A stretch of DNA of 64,000 nucleotides, from the NCBI GenBank assembly GCA_021821045.1, contig JAKACW010000010.1, positions 1-64,000 on the forward strand, read 5' to 3'. The notes under the pieces are model-generated. The model was not told the DNA's origin and searched no databases. It saw nothing but the letters and a program-made list of their open reading frames with translations. Position numbers and translations under genes: made by a program. The stretch is from Pseudomonadota bacterium. GTDB taxonomy: Bacteria; Pseudomonadota; Gammaproteobacteria; JAADHS01. How positions within the stretch are numbered: position 1 is the first letter of the stretch; each line of letters begins with the position of its first letter. Positions 17,078 to 25,030 of this stretch are shown piece after piece.

Positions 17078-17905
17078 ATGCGGTTTTACAAGACAGGTCT
17101 CATCGTTCTCATACTTGCCGTCGGGCTTTCGGCTTGCGGGAGCATCATTACCGCTCAGGGCAAGAAGTCCGGCAAAAAACCGCGCTACCAGCCGACCCTC
17201 GCCACCACTTCCATCGCTCAAATGCGCTCGATCCCGGCGTTTCAGCGCGCGGCCCGCGCCTATGCGGAGGAAGACTATGGACTGGCCTTCCAACGCTGGA
17301 TAACCCTGGCCGAGGCGGGCAACGTTCCGGCACAGAGCGCCATCGGTCTGATGTACGCCGCCGGCCAAGGTGTTGTCCGCAATGATGCGGAGGCTGTGCG
17401 CTTCTTGCAGCAGGCCGCGGCCGCCGGCGACCCGGAAGCGCAACACAACCTGGGCTTTATGTATGCCACCGGGCGGGGCGTGGAGCAAGACACCGACGAG
17501 GCGGTGAAATGGTACTTGGAAGCGTCAAAGAATGGTTCCAAGGCGACCCATCACAACTTGCATGCGCTGTTTTTCGCGCCGAAAGCATGGGAGCCTCTCG
17601 ACCAACCCCCGCCCATCGATGTAGAAGCGTTGGCGCGCGCCGGTGACGCCAGCGCGCAGTATGTCTACGCCGCGCAGCTCATGAGCGGTTACGGCACCCG
17701 ACGCAACATCAAGGACGCGGTCACCTGGTACCAACGGGCGGCCGAACAGAAGCACGGCCCGGCGCAATTCAGTCTGGGACTGTTGTACATGGACGGCCAA
17801 GGGGTGGAAAAGAATGCTCGCACGGGGATCGGATGGATCCAACGCGCGGCGGATCAGCAGTATTGGCCCGCCGTGCAGTGGCTGGAAGCGGATAACGCCG
17901 AGTAA
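17078..17905 (+). CDS. Sel1-repeat lipoprotein
   Basis: About 275 residues from the ATG at 17078, with TAGGGA about ten bases upstream. A lipoprotein signal ends at VGLSACGS (lipobox Cys). Sel1-like repeats of about 36 residues follow: AQSAIGLMYAAGQGVVRNDAEAVR, AQHNLGFMYATGRGVEQDTDEAVK, AQYVYAAQLMSGYGTRRNIKDAV, AQFSLGLLYMDGQGVEKNARTGI. Such repeats form protein-binding alpha solenoids in the periplasm or on the outer membrane. Convergent with pilU and 18 bases from its stop. No partner is evident. Confidence 0.85.
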   Translation: MRFYKTGLIVLILAVGLSACGSIITAQGKKSGKKPRYQPTLATTSIAQMRSIPAFQRAARAYAEEDYGLAFQRWITLAEAGNVPAQSAIGLMYAAGQGVVRNDAEAVRFLQQAAAAGDPEAQHNLGFMYATGRGVEQDTDEAVKWYLEASKNGSKATHHNLHALFFAPKAWEPLDQPPPIDVEALARAGDASAQYVYAAQLMSGYGTRRNIKDAVTWYQRAAEQKHGPAQFSLGLLYMDGQGVEKNARTGIGWIQRAADQQYWPAVQWLEADNAE

Positions 17906-17923
17906 ATATGATCGAGGGTGTTT

Positions 17924-19081
17924 CTAACGCGATCCGACATTGTTGTCGAATTCGCCGTATTCTTCGTATTCAGCCAATTCGACGCCGGTCAACGAGTCGC
18001 CGACCTTCGACGCATCCTGGGTCTTGCCCAGCTTGATCATCAACCGCACTTCGTTTTCCGAATCCGCGTGGCTGATGGCGTCTTCGTAACTGATTTGGCC
18101 GGCACAGTACAGTTCGTAAATGGCCTGATCGAAAATCTTCATGCCTTGCGAGGACGAACGAGCCATTGCGTCCTTAAGCAGATGAAAGTCGCCGGCGCGG
18201 ATCAAATCGGATATGCGCGGCGTATTGATCAGCAATTCCACGGCGACCCGTCGGCCGCGCCCATCCGGGGTGGGAATCAAACGTTGCGCCGCCACGGCTT
18301 TGAGATTCATGGACAAATCCATCAGCACCTGGGGATGGCGATCCTCGGGAAAGAAATTCAGGATGCGCTCCATCGTTTGGTTGGCGTTGTTGGCGTGCAG
18401 CGTCGCCAAGCACAAGTGGCCGGTTTCGGCGAACGCCATGGCATGCTCCATGGTCTCGCGCGTGCGAATCTCGCCGATCAATATCATGTCGGGCGCTTGG
18501 CGCAGCGCGTTTTTCAGCGCATTGGTATAGTTTTGGGTATCGATGCCGACTTCCCGCTGGGTCACAATGCAGCCCCTGTGGGAATGCACGAACTCAATGG
18601 GCTCCTCGATGGTAACGATGTGGCCGCTGCCGTTCTGATTGCGATAACCGATCATCGATGCCAATGAGGTAGACTTGCCCGCGCCGGTCGCGCCGACGAA
18701 AAAAATCAATCCGCGCCGCGACATGGACAGCATTTTCATCGTTTGCGGCAGACCCAACTCGTCGATGGTCGGAATGCGCGTGTTGATGCGCCGCACCACC
18801 ATGCCCACATTGTTCTGCTGTTGAAAAACATTGACGCGGAAACGGCCGACATCGCTGAGGTTGAGCGCGAAATTGGCTTCCTGAATGTTGTCGAATTCTT
18901 CCCGCGATCGCGGCGGCATGGCGCTGAAAACCATGCGCTTGACTTGCTCGGCGCTCAGCGGCGTCTTGGACAGAAATTCCATCTTGCCGTTGACTTTGAT
19001 CGCCGGTGAAACCTCGGCGGTAATGAACATGTCCGAAGCGTTGCGCTTCACCATGTATCCCAATAGCTGTTCGATATCCAT
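17924..19081 (-). CDS. pilU: Twitching motility ATPase PilU
   Basis: About 385 residues from the ATG at 19081 (MDIEQLLGYM). Retraction-type secretion ATPase of type IV pili: Walker A FVGATGAGKSTSLASMIG, the Asp box ITIEEPIEFVH, Walker B DMILIGEIR, and the His box ETGHLCLATLHANNANQTMERI. The acidic, Tyr/Glu-rich tail (VELAEYEEYGEFDNN) is typical of PilU rather than PilT. PilU assists the PilT motor in depolymerising pili. The usual neighbour pilT is absent from the window. A seven-codon upstream extension exists but the shorter start matches the family. Confidence 0.93.
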   Translation of the reverse strand: MDIEQLLGYMVKRNASDMFITAEVSPAIKVNGKMEFLSKTPLSAEQVKRMVFSAMPPRSREEFDNIQEANFALNLSDVGRFRVNVFQQQNNVGMVVRRINTRIPTIDELGLPQTMKMLSMSRRGLIFFVGATGAGKSTSLASMIGYRNQNGSGHIVTIEEPIEFVHSHRGCIVTQREVGIDTQNYTNALKNALRQAPDMILIGEIRTRETMEHAMAFAETGHLCLATLHANNANQTMERILNFFPEDRHPQVLMDLSMNLKAVAAQRLIPTPDGRGRRVAVELLINTPRISDLIRAGDFHLLKDAMARSSSQGMKIFDQAIYELYCAGQISYEDAISHADSENEVRLMIKLGKTQDASKVGDSLTGVELAEYEEYGEFDNNVGSR

Positions 19082-19390
19082 GCTCTCGCCCGACGTTCCC
19101 AAGCGTACTATTTAACGTCACTTTGGGGATAGGCCTTAATCCGTGCCTGTCCCGCCATTAATCCCGCCACGAAGTACGTAAACTAAGGGCTTCGCAGGAT
19201 CCGGCGCAATAAGGGAATTTACTCGTAAAATCAATAACAAATGGCCATCAAAATAAAACGTCGCTGATTCAACATATTAACGTATGCAAGGAACGTCCGC
19301 TCCAAACGACTCAGCTAAGACGACTTTCCGACCGCCACAAAGCGCTGTGTTAAATTGTCCCAACTGCATTCGGAAACAAAGGAAGTGCTG
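19082..19390. other. Intergenic spacer, divergent promoters presumed
   Basis: 309 bases between the divergent pilU and arsS genes. AT-rich patches at about 19210-19290 (for example AATCAATAACAAATGGCC and TCAACATATTAACGTATGC) could hold promoters. No hairpin, repeat or small gene stands out. Confidence 0.5.
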
Positions 19391-20356
19391 ATGCTGCCGA
19401 CGCTACCCCTACTCGAACAGTCCGACTTTCCGGCCATTCGCCGCGGCGCCCTGGAAACCCTGCAAGTCAATCTCGGTTACCGCTGCAATCAGCAGTGTTT
19501 GCATTGCCATGTCAACGCCGGACCGAAGCGCACCGAAGTCATGGCGCGGGAAAATATCGACGCGATAATCGACTACCTGCGCGCCACTCCGGCCATACGG
19601 CACCTCGATTTGACCGGTGGCGCCCCTGAACTCAATCCCCATTTTCGACATCTCGTCGAGACGGCAACCGGCCTTGGCGTTCACGTGATGGATCGCTGCA
19701 ATCTCACCATCCTCGAAGAACCCGGGCAGGAATCGCTGGCCGAATTTTTGGCGGCCCACGGCGTGGAAGTCATCGCGTCGCTGCCTTGTTATCTCGAGGA
19801 CAACGTCGACAAGCAACGGGGCAAGGGCGTGTTTTCGAGCAGCCTGAAAGCGCTCAAGAAACTCAATCAATTGGGCTATGGTCGCGAGGACAGCGGATTA
19901 CGCCTAAATCTCGTCTACAATCCGCAGGGCCCCTCCTTGCCCCCGGCGCAAGGTCCGCTCGAAGCGGCGTACAAAACGCACCTCGGCGAGCATTACGGGA
20001 TCGTTTTCAACCGGTTGTTCACACTCGCCAACATGCCGATCGCGCGCTTTGGCAGCATGTTGATCTCCAAAGGCCAATTCAATGAATATATGACGCTGTT
20101 GCGCAGCGCCTACGCGGCGGAGAATCTCAAATCCGTGATGTGCCGCTCGCTGCTGAGCGTCGATTGGCAAGGTTATGTCTACGACTGCGATTTCAACCAA
20201 ATGCTGGGATTGCCCATGCTCGTTGCCGGACGCCCGCGCACCCATTTGAGCCAGATCAAGGGCCAATCGGTGGACGGCAATCCCATTGTGGTCCGCGAAC
20301 ACTGCTACGGCTGCACGGCCGGTCAAGGCAGCAGCTGCGGCGGCGCGCTGGCATGA
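19391..20356 (+). CDS. arsS: Arsenosugar biosynthesis radical SAM protein ArsS-like
   Basis: About 321 residues from the ATG at 19391 with AGGAA eight bases upstream. Radical SAM cysteine motif in LGYRCNQQCLHCHVNAGPKR, then TGGAPELNP and a C-terminal cysteine cluster (CRSLLSVDWQGYVYDCDFN ... HCYGCTAGQGSSCGG), all typical of the ArsS family (DUF3641 tail). ArsS is proposed to add the adenosine-derived 5'-deoxyribosyl group to dimethylated arsenic. It is followed by an ArsM-like methyltransferase and a TIGR04282 glycosyltransferase, giving a compact arsenosugar-type locus separated by REPs. Confidence 0.87.
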   Translation: MLPTLPLLEQSDFPAIRRGALETLQVNLGYRCNQQCLHCHVNAGPKRTEVMARENIDAIIDYLRATPAIRHLDLTGGAPELNPHFRHLVETATGLGVHVMDRCNLTILEEPGQESLAEFLAAHGVEVIASLPCYLEDNVDKQRGKGVFSSSLKALKKLNQLGYGREDSGLRLNLVYNPQGPSLPPAQGPLEAAYKTHLGEHYGIVFNRLFTLANMPIARFGSMLISKGQFNEYMTLLRSAYAAENLKSVMCRSLLSVDWQGYVYDCDFNQMLGLPMLVAGRPRTHLSQIKGQSVDGNPIVVREHCYGCTAGQGSSCGGALA

Positions 20357-20359
20357 AGA

Positions 20360-20383
20360 ATCGCGATAGGAAATCGCTCCCAC
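20360..20383. repeat. REP copy with GCGAT/ATCGC stem
   Basis: Single inverted copy between arsS and the methyltransferase. Relative to the common type, the stem has changed at two positions with compensating changes (GCGAT / ATCGC). Confidence 0.8.
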
Positions 20384-20417
20384 AGTACGAGAATTCAGCT
20401 TTAGCCAAGGAGTACCC

Positions 20418-21536
20418 ATGAACGTTCAAGAATCCGTATTAGACCGCTATTCCGCCGGCGCGAAATCCGTGCAGGCAACACTGTGCTGTCCGATAAACTA
20501 CGACAGCCGTCTGCTGGAGATATTGCCGCAGGAAATCGTCGACAAAGACTATGGCTGCGGCGACCCTTCCCGTTACGTTCGCGAGGGTGACGTAGTGCTC
20601 GATCTGGGCAGCGGCGCCGGCAAGATCTGCTACATGGCGGCGCAACTCGTCGGCGAATCGGGCCACGTTATCGGCATCGACATGAACGACGACATGCTCG
20701 CCCTAGCGCGCAAGTATCAGGCGGACATGGCCGCAAAACTTGGCGGCAACCGCGTGCGCTTCGTCAAGGGATACATTCAGGATCTGGCGTTGAGCGTGGA
20801 CGCGCTGGACCACTACCTAAAAGACCATCCCGTGCGCAACAGTCATGACATGGCGCGGGTGGAATCCTGGAAACAGCGTCAACGCCACGAGGAACCGTTG
20901 ATCAAAAGCGATTCCGTCGATCTCGTCATTTCCAACTGCGTGCTCAACCTTGTCGGCGATCACGAGAAAGAGCAACTGCTGCGGGAAATTTTTCGAGTCC
21001 TAAAACCCGGCGGGCGAGTGGCCATCTCGGATATCGTCAGCGACGAGCCCGTGCCGCAGCATCTGAAGGACGATCCCGAACTGTGGAGCGGCTGCATTTC
21101 CGGTGCGTTCCACGAGAGCGGGTTTGCCCAAGCGTTTCGCGACGCGGGGTTTCAATGCATCAGCTACGACAAATGGGACGAAAAACCTTGGCAGGTGGTC
21201 GAAGGCATCGAGTTCCGCTCCGTCACCCTGACCGCGGTAAAGGGCGATCCCGCGGAGTGCCTCGACTACGGGCACGCGGTGATTTATCGCGGCCCGTTTG
21301 TCTCCGTGACCGACGATGAGGGCCATGTTTTCTACCGCGGCGAACGTATGGCGGTGTGCGAGCGCACATTCCGGTTTGTCACCGAGGGACCACTCAAGAA
21401 CGATTTTATCGGCATTGCGCCCAGCAAACGCGGCGAACCTCGTCCTTGGTGCGCGCCCGAAGGCACCCGCCGTCCGGCGTCCGAAACCAAAGGCGGCCTG
21501 GTGAGCGGGGTGTGCGGGAGCACGAGTTGTTGCTGA
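20418..21536 (+). CDS. arsM: ArsM-like arsenite methyltransferase
   Basis: 372 residues, starting after a good AAGGAG with five-base spacing. SAM-binding motif I is VVLDLGSGAGKICYMAAQLVG. The cysteine-bearing segments resemble arsenite methyltransferase: ISNCVLNLVGDHEKEQLLREIF, FRVLKPGGRVAISDIVSDE and DPELWSGCISGA. A C-terminal extension contains further cysteines, ending GVCGSTSCC. This arrangement is usual for methyltransferases beside arsS, where they make dimethylarsenic for arsenosugar formation. Substrate inferred from context and cysteines, not proven. The ending CxxxxCC could itself bind As(III). Confidence 0.8.
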   Translation: MNVQESVLDRYSAGAKSVQATLCCPINYDSRLLEILPQEIVDKDYGCGDPSRYVREGDVVLDLGSGAGKICYMAAQLVGESGHVIGIDMNDDMLALARKYQADMAAKLGGNRVRFVKGYIQDLALSVDALDHYLKDHPVRNSHDMARVESWKQRQRHEEPLIKSDSVDLVISNCVLNLVGDHEKEQLLREIFRVLKPGGRVAISDIVSDEPVPQHLKDDPELWSGCISGAFHESGFAQAFRDAGFQCISYDKWDEKPWQVVEGIEFRSVTLTAVKGDPAECLDYGHAVIYRGPFVSVTDDEGHVFYRGERMAVCERTFRFVTEGPLKNDFIGIAPSKRGEPRPWCAPEGTRRPASETKGGLVSGVCGSTSCC

Positions 21537-21552
21537 GTGCTGGCGCGGATTT

Positions 21553-21629
21553 GTGGGAGCGGATCATTCCGCGATGACTCGACGTCAACCACGATTCGAG
21601 CCGCGAATCGCGGAATAATCCGCTCCCAC
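21553..21629. repeat. REP pair, GCGGA/TCCGC type
   Basis: Direct copy 21553-21575 and inverted copy 21607-21629, 17 bases after the methyltransferase stop and 20 bases before the glycosyltransferase start. Confidence 0.9.
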
Positions 21630-21649
21630 ATCGGCCACGTACTGGAACA

Positions 21650-22279
21650 ATGCTCTACCCCGACGCCCGCCTTCTGATTTTCGCCAAAGCGCCCGAGGCC
21701 GGCACGGTGAAAACCCGCCTGATTCCCGTCCTCGGCGCGCAAGGAGCCGCGGATCTCCAGCGTTCACTGATTCTGCATCAATTGCAGCAAGCCACTGCGT
21801 TGCCATTGTGTCCGGTCGAATTGTGGGTCGCGCCGGATACGAGCCACGCGTTTTTTCGGCATTGTTCCGAGCAGTTCGGCGCGGCGCTGCGGCGCCAGGA
21901 AGGCCGCGACCTGGGCGAACGCATGGCGCACGCCATCGACCACGGTCTGCGCTCGGCAAAATTCGTCTTGCTCATCGGAACCGACTGCCCAACATTGAGC
22001 GCCGAGCGACTCGATGAGGCGCTCGCGGCGCTAGAGGCGGGCAGCGACGCGGTGTTCATCCCGGCGGAGGACGGCGGCTACGTCGCGGTAGGCATGCGCC
22101 AGTCCGAGCCGGAGGTGTTCACCGATATTCCATGGGGAGGACCCGATGTCATGGCGCGCACCCGCGAACGATTGAAATCGTGCAGGCTGAATTGGCTCGA
22201 GCTCGAGCCGTTGTGGGACGTCGACCGCCCGGAGGATCTGGCTCGCCTGGAGCATATCGCCCTGGATGTTCCATCGTAA
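21650..22279 (+). CDS. TIGR04282-family arsenosugar-type glycosyltransferase
   Basis: 209 residues with a GT-A-like nucleotidyl/glycosyltransferase fold. Hallmarks: LLIFAKAPEAGTVKTRLIP at the N-terminus, GRDLGERMAHAID, LIGTDCPTLSAERLDEAL, and DAVFIPAEDGGYVAVGM with DIPWGGPDVMARTRERL. This family (DUF2064) is called the arsenosugar biosynthesis-associated glycosyltransferase when beside arsS, as here. Other members occur without arsenic genes, so its sugar donor and acceptor remain inferred. It ends 60 bases before the convergent hybrid kinase gene. Confidence 0.8.
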   Translation: MLYPDARLLIFAKAPEAGTVKTRLIPVLGAQGAADLQRSLILHQLQQATALPLCPVELWVAPDTSHAFFRHCSEQFGAALRRQEGRDLGERMAHAIDHGLRSAKFVLLIGTDCPTLSAERLDEALAALEAGSDAVFIPAEDGGYVAVGMRQSEPEVFTDIPWGGPDVMARTRERLKSCRLNWLELEPLWDVDRPEDLARLEHIALDVPS

Positions 22280-22339
22280 ACGCCGCTGCGTCCGCGCCTG
22301 ATCCGACCACCGAGTGCGGCTTCGACCGGATGCCCCTGC

Positions 22340-24820
22340 TTACTGGGGTTCCCGTACTGCCGGCTCGGATCGGCTCGTGGATCGAAGCCATTCCTTGGTG
22401 CGCTGAAACGCGTCACCCAGTTGGAGCACCCGCTCCAGCGCGCCGGAAACCTCGCCCTTTGCGACCCGCTGTTCCAACTCGCCGGCCAGGCGATGCATGC
22501 GTGTCGCACCGACCGTCGCGCTGATTCCCTTTAGCGCATGACTCACTGTCTGCAGCGTCGCGGCATCGCCTGAACGCGCCGCTTGTTCCAGCACTCGAAT
22601 CTTTTCCTCGCCGTTGGCGATAAAGCTGGCGACCACCGCGGGCGCCTGCGCTCCCATCAACTTTTCGAACTTCGCGTACCGCATTGCGCTGCACAATTCG
22701 GGGTCACCAGGCATCCGGGGTCGCGACACACCCTCGGTCCGCAAAACCGGCGCCGGCCGCGCATCTCGCAGCCACTTGACCACTCGATCGCGCAGCACGG
22801 CTTCATCAACTGGTTTGGGAATGAAGTCGTCCATCCCCGCATCGGCGCACTTCTGCCGTTCCACTTTGAATACACTCGCCGTCAAAGCGATGATTGGGAT
22901 ATGCACCCCCGGACGTTCTCGCGCACGAATTTTTCTCGTCGCCTCATAGCCGTCCATGACGGGCATTTGGCAGTCCATCAAAATCAGGTCGTAGCGATCC
23001 TCGTCGAGTCGTCGCAATGCTTCCTCGCCGTTATTGGCGACGTCAACGTCGAGTCCGAGCGGCTCCAGCAGCGTCTTAACGACGATCTGGTTGAAATCCA
23101 CGTCTTCCACCAGCAACACCCGACCGCTGATTGCCAGTGGCAGTGCGTCGTCGGCGCCAATGTCCAGCGACTCCGGGGCGACATCCTGTGCAAGTGCGAA
23201 GGGAACCGAGAACCAGAACGTCGAGCCCTCTCCCGCAGCGCTGATCAGACCGATCTCGCCGCCCATTAATTCCACCAGACGCTTGCAGATAGCCAAACCG
23301 AGGCCGGAGCCGCCATATTTCCGGGTCGTCGACGCATCAACCTGAGAGAATGAATCGAAAAGCCGTGTTTGTCCCGCCCGCGGGATGCCGATACCCGTGT
23401 CCGTGACCGCGACGCGCAGGGTCGCCCGATCCGGGTGACGCGCAATCACCGCGATCTCCACGCGCACACTCCCCGCGTCAGTGAACTTGATCGCATTGCC
23501 GACCAAATTCAGCACGACCTGGCGCACCCGCCCGGGATCGCCCACAACCTGGCGTGGACAGTCAGCCGCACAATGCAGCACCAGATCGAGTCGCTTCGCC
23601 GCGGCCTGCTCCGAGTACAACTCCACCACGTCGGAGACGGTCTGCCGCAAGCTAAACGCCGTCCGCTCGAGCTCCAGCCGCCCCGCCTCGATCTTCGAAA
23701 AATCGAGAATATCGCTCAGCACAGTCAGTAGCGCCTTGCCGGAGCGAAGGATGGTGTCGACGTACTTGCGCTGATTGGCGTCGAGCGGCGTCTTACCCAA
23801 CACCTGGGCCATGCCCAACACGCCGTTCATCGGGGTGCGAATCTCGTGGGACATCGTCGCCATGAATTCGCTCTTCATCCGCGCCAGCGCAAGGGCGGCG
23901 TCACGGGCCTCGCGCAATTCGCTTTCGGCACGCCTTTGTTCGGTGATATCGCGCACCACGCCCATATATCTGGGCTGACCCGGACGACCCACCTCGCAAA
24001 TGGCCAAATCCATCGGAAACACTGTGCCGTCCTTGCGGCAACCTTCCACTTCCCGTCCAATGCCCACGATACGAGCGATGCCGGTGATTTGGTAATTGTG
24101 GATATAGCTGTCGTGATTCTCGCGGTGAGGCGCGGGCATCAACATGCTCACATTGCGGCCAAGCATTTCGCCGCGATCGAATCCGAACATCCGCGCGGCG
24201 GCGGGATTGACCGACTCCATGACGCCGAACTGGTTTATGGTGATCACGCCGTCGATCATGTTGTCGAGAATCGACTGGGTATGCTCGGATTGGGTGCGCA
24301 GCGCGATTTCCGAAGCTTTTCGTTCCGAGTGCAGGCGGACCTGGTTGATTTCGTCGTCGACACAGTCGGCCAAATCGCGCAAGATCCGGCACTGCGCATC
24401 CGAGAGGGTGCGCGGCTTGGAATCGATGATGCACAACGTGCCGATGCGGTACCCGTCCGCGGTGCTCAGCGGCGCGCCGGCATAGAAGCGAATGTACGGC
24501 GGGCCGATCACAAAAGGATTGTCGGCGAAACGCGTATCGAGCGCCGCATCGGGCACTTGGAGAATTGCGCCGCCCAATATCGCATGACCGCAGAAGGAGA
24601 CATCGCGCCCGGAGTCGCAAGCCTCCAATCCCTGTCGGGACTTGAACCACTGACGTTGCTCGTCCACCAGCGAGACCAAGGCGATCTCGACGTCAAAAAC
24701 ACTGCGCGCCAACCGGGTCAGGCGATCGAAACGCTCCTCGGGCGGAGTGTCGAGAATGGACAGGCCCCGCAATGCGGTCAAGCGTAGCGCTTCATCATCA
24801 GGAATAGGTGGAGTCTGCAT
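22340..24820 (-). CDS. Hybrid histidine kinase (GAF-PAS-HisKA-HATPase-REC-Hpt)
   Basis: 826 residues, no membrane segment, so probably cytosolic. N-terminal GAF (about 20-165; [17 protein letters not shown]), PAS (about 180-300; [19 protein letters not shown], the FixL-type wording), HisKA with [20 protein letters not shown], ATPase with [19 protein letters not shown] and [12 protein letters not shown], receiver domain with phosphorylatable Asp in [20 protein letters not shown], and C-terminal Hpt with [16 protein letters not shown]. The complete internal phosphorelay suggests output to an unlinked regulator. Monocistronic; nothing adjacent indicates the signal. Confidence 0.9.
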   Translation of the reverse strand: MQTPPIPDDEALRLTALRGLSILDTPPEERFDRLTRLARSVFDVEIALVSLVDEQRQWFKSRQGLEACDSGRDVSFCGHAILGGAILQVPDAALDTRFADNPFVIGPPYIRFYAGAPLSTADGYRIGTLCIIDSKPRTLSDAQCRILRDLADCVDDEINQVRLHSERKASEIALRTQSEHTQSILDNMIDGVITINQFGVMESVNPAAARMFGFDRGEMLGRNVSMLMPAPHRENHDSYIHNYQITGIARIVGIGREVEGCRKDGTVFPMDLAICEVGRPGQPRYMGVVRDITEQRRAESELREARDAALALARMKSEFMATMSHEIRTPMNGVLGMAQVLGKTPLDANQRKYVDTILRSGKALLTVLSDILDFSKIEAGRLELERTAFSLRQTVSDVVELYSEQAAAKRLDLVLHCAADCPRQVVGDPGRVRQVVLNLVGNAIKFTDAGSVRVEIAVIARHPDRATLRVAVTDTGIGIPRAGQTRLFDSFSQVDASTTRKYGGSGLGLAICKRLVELMGGEIGLISAAGEGSTFWFSVPFALAQDVAPESLDIGADDALPLAISGRVLLVEDVDFNQIVVKTLLEPLGLDVDVANNGEEALRRLDEDRYDLILMDCQMPVMDGYEATRKIRARERPGVHIPIIALTASVFKVERQKCADAGMDDFIPKPVDEAVLRDRVVKWLRDARPAPVLRTEGVSRPRMPGDPELCSAMRYAKFEKLMGAQAPAVVASFIANGEEKIRVLEQAARSGDAATLQTVSHALKGISATVGATRMHRLAGELEQRVAKGEVSGALERVLQLGDAFQRTKEWLRSTSRSEPAVREPQ

Positions 24821-25030
24821 TGTTCGCCGCTGGCGCCGCCGCGGAGCGAGCCAAGTTTCCTTTTACTGTCGGATGGTGATGATCCCTTTGAGATATGATT
24901 CGACCGAAGGAATCTTTCCTAAACAGCTCGCCCGCCAACGGACGCGGCATCAGAGAAAAGTTACAGACCGGAAACAACGAACACGGCATTTTCGGGTGTC
25001 CTCACGCCGATCCATCCGCAACCGCGCCGA
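24821..25030. other. Intergenic spacer
   Basis: About 210 bases upstream of the hybrid kinase and downstream of the pseudo-sulfatase gene (both on the minus strand). I see no hairpin or gene; it probably holds the kinase promoter. Confidence 0.4.
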
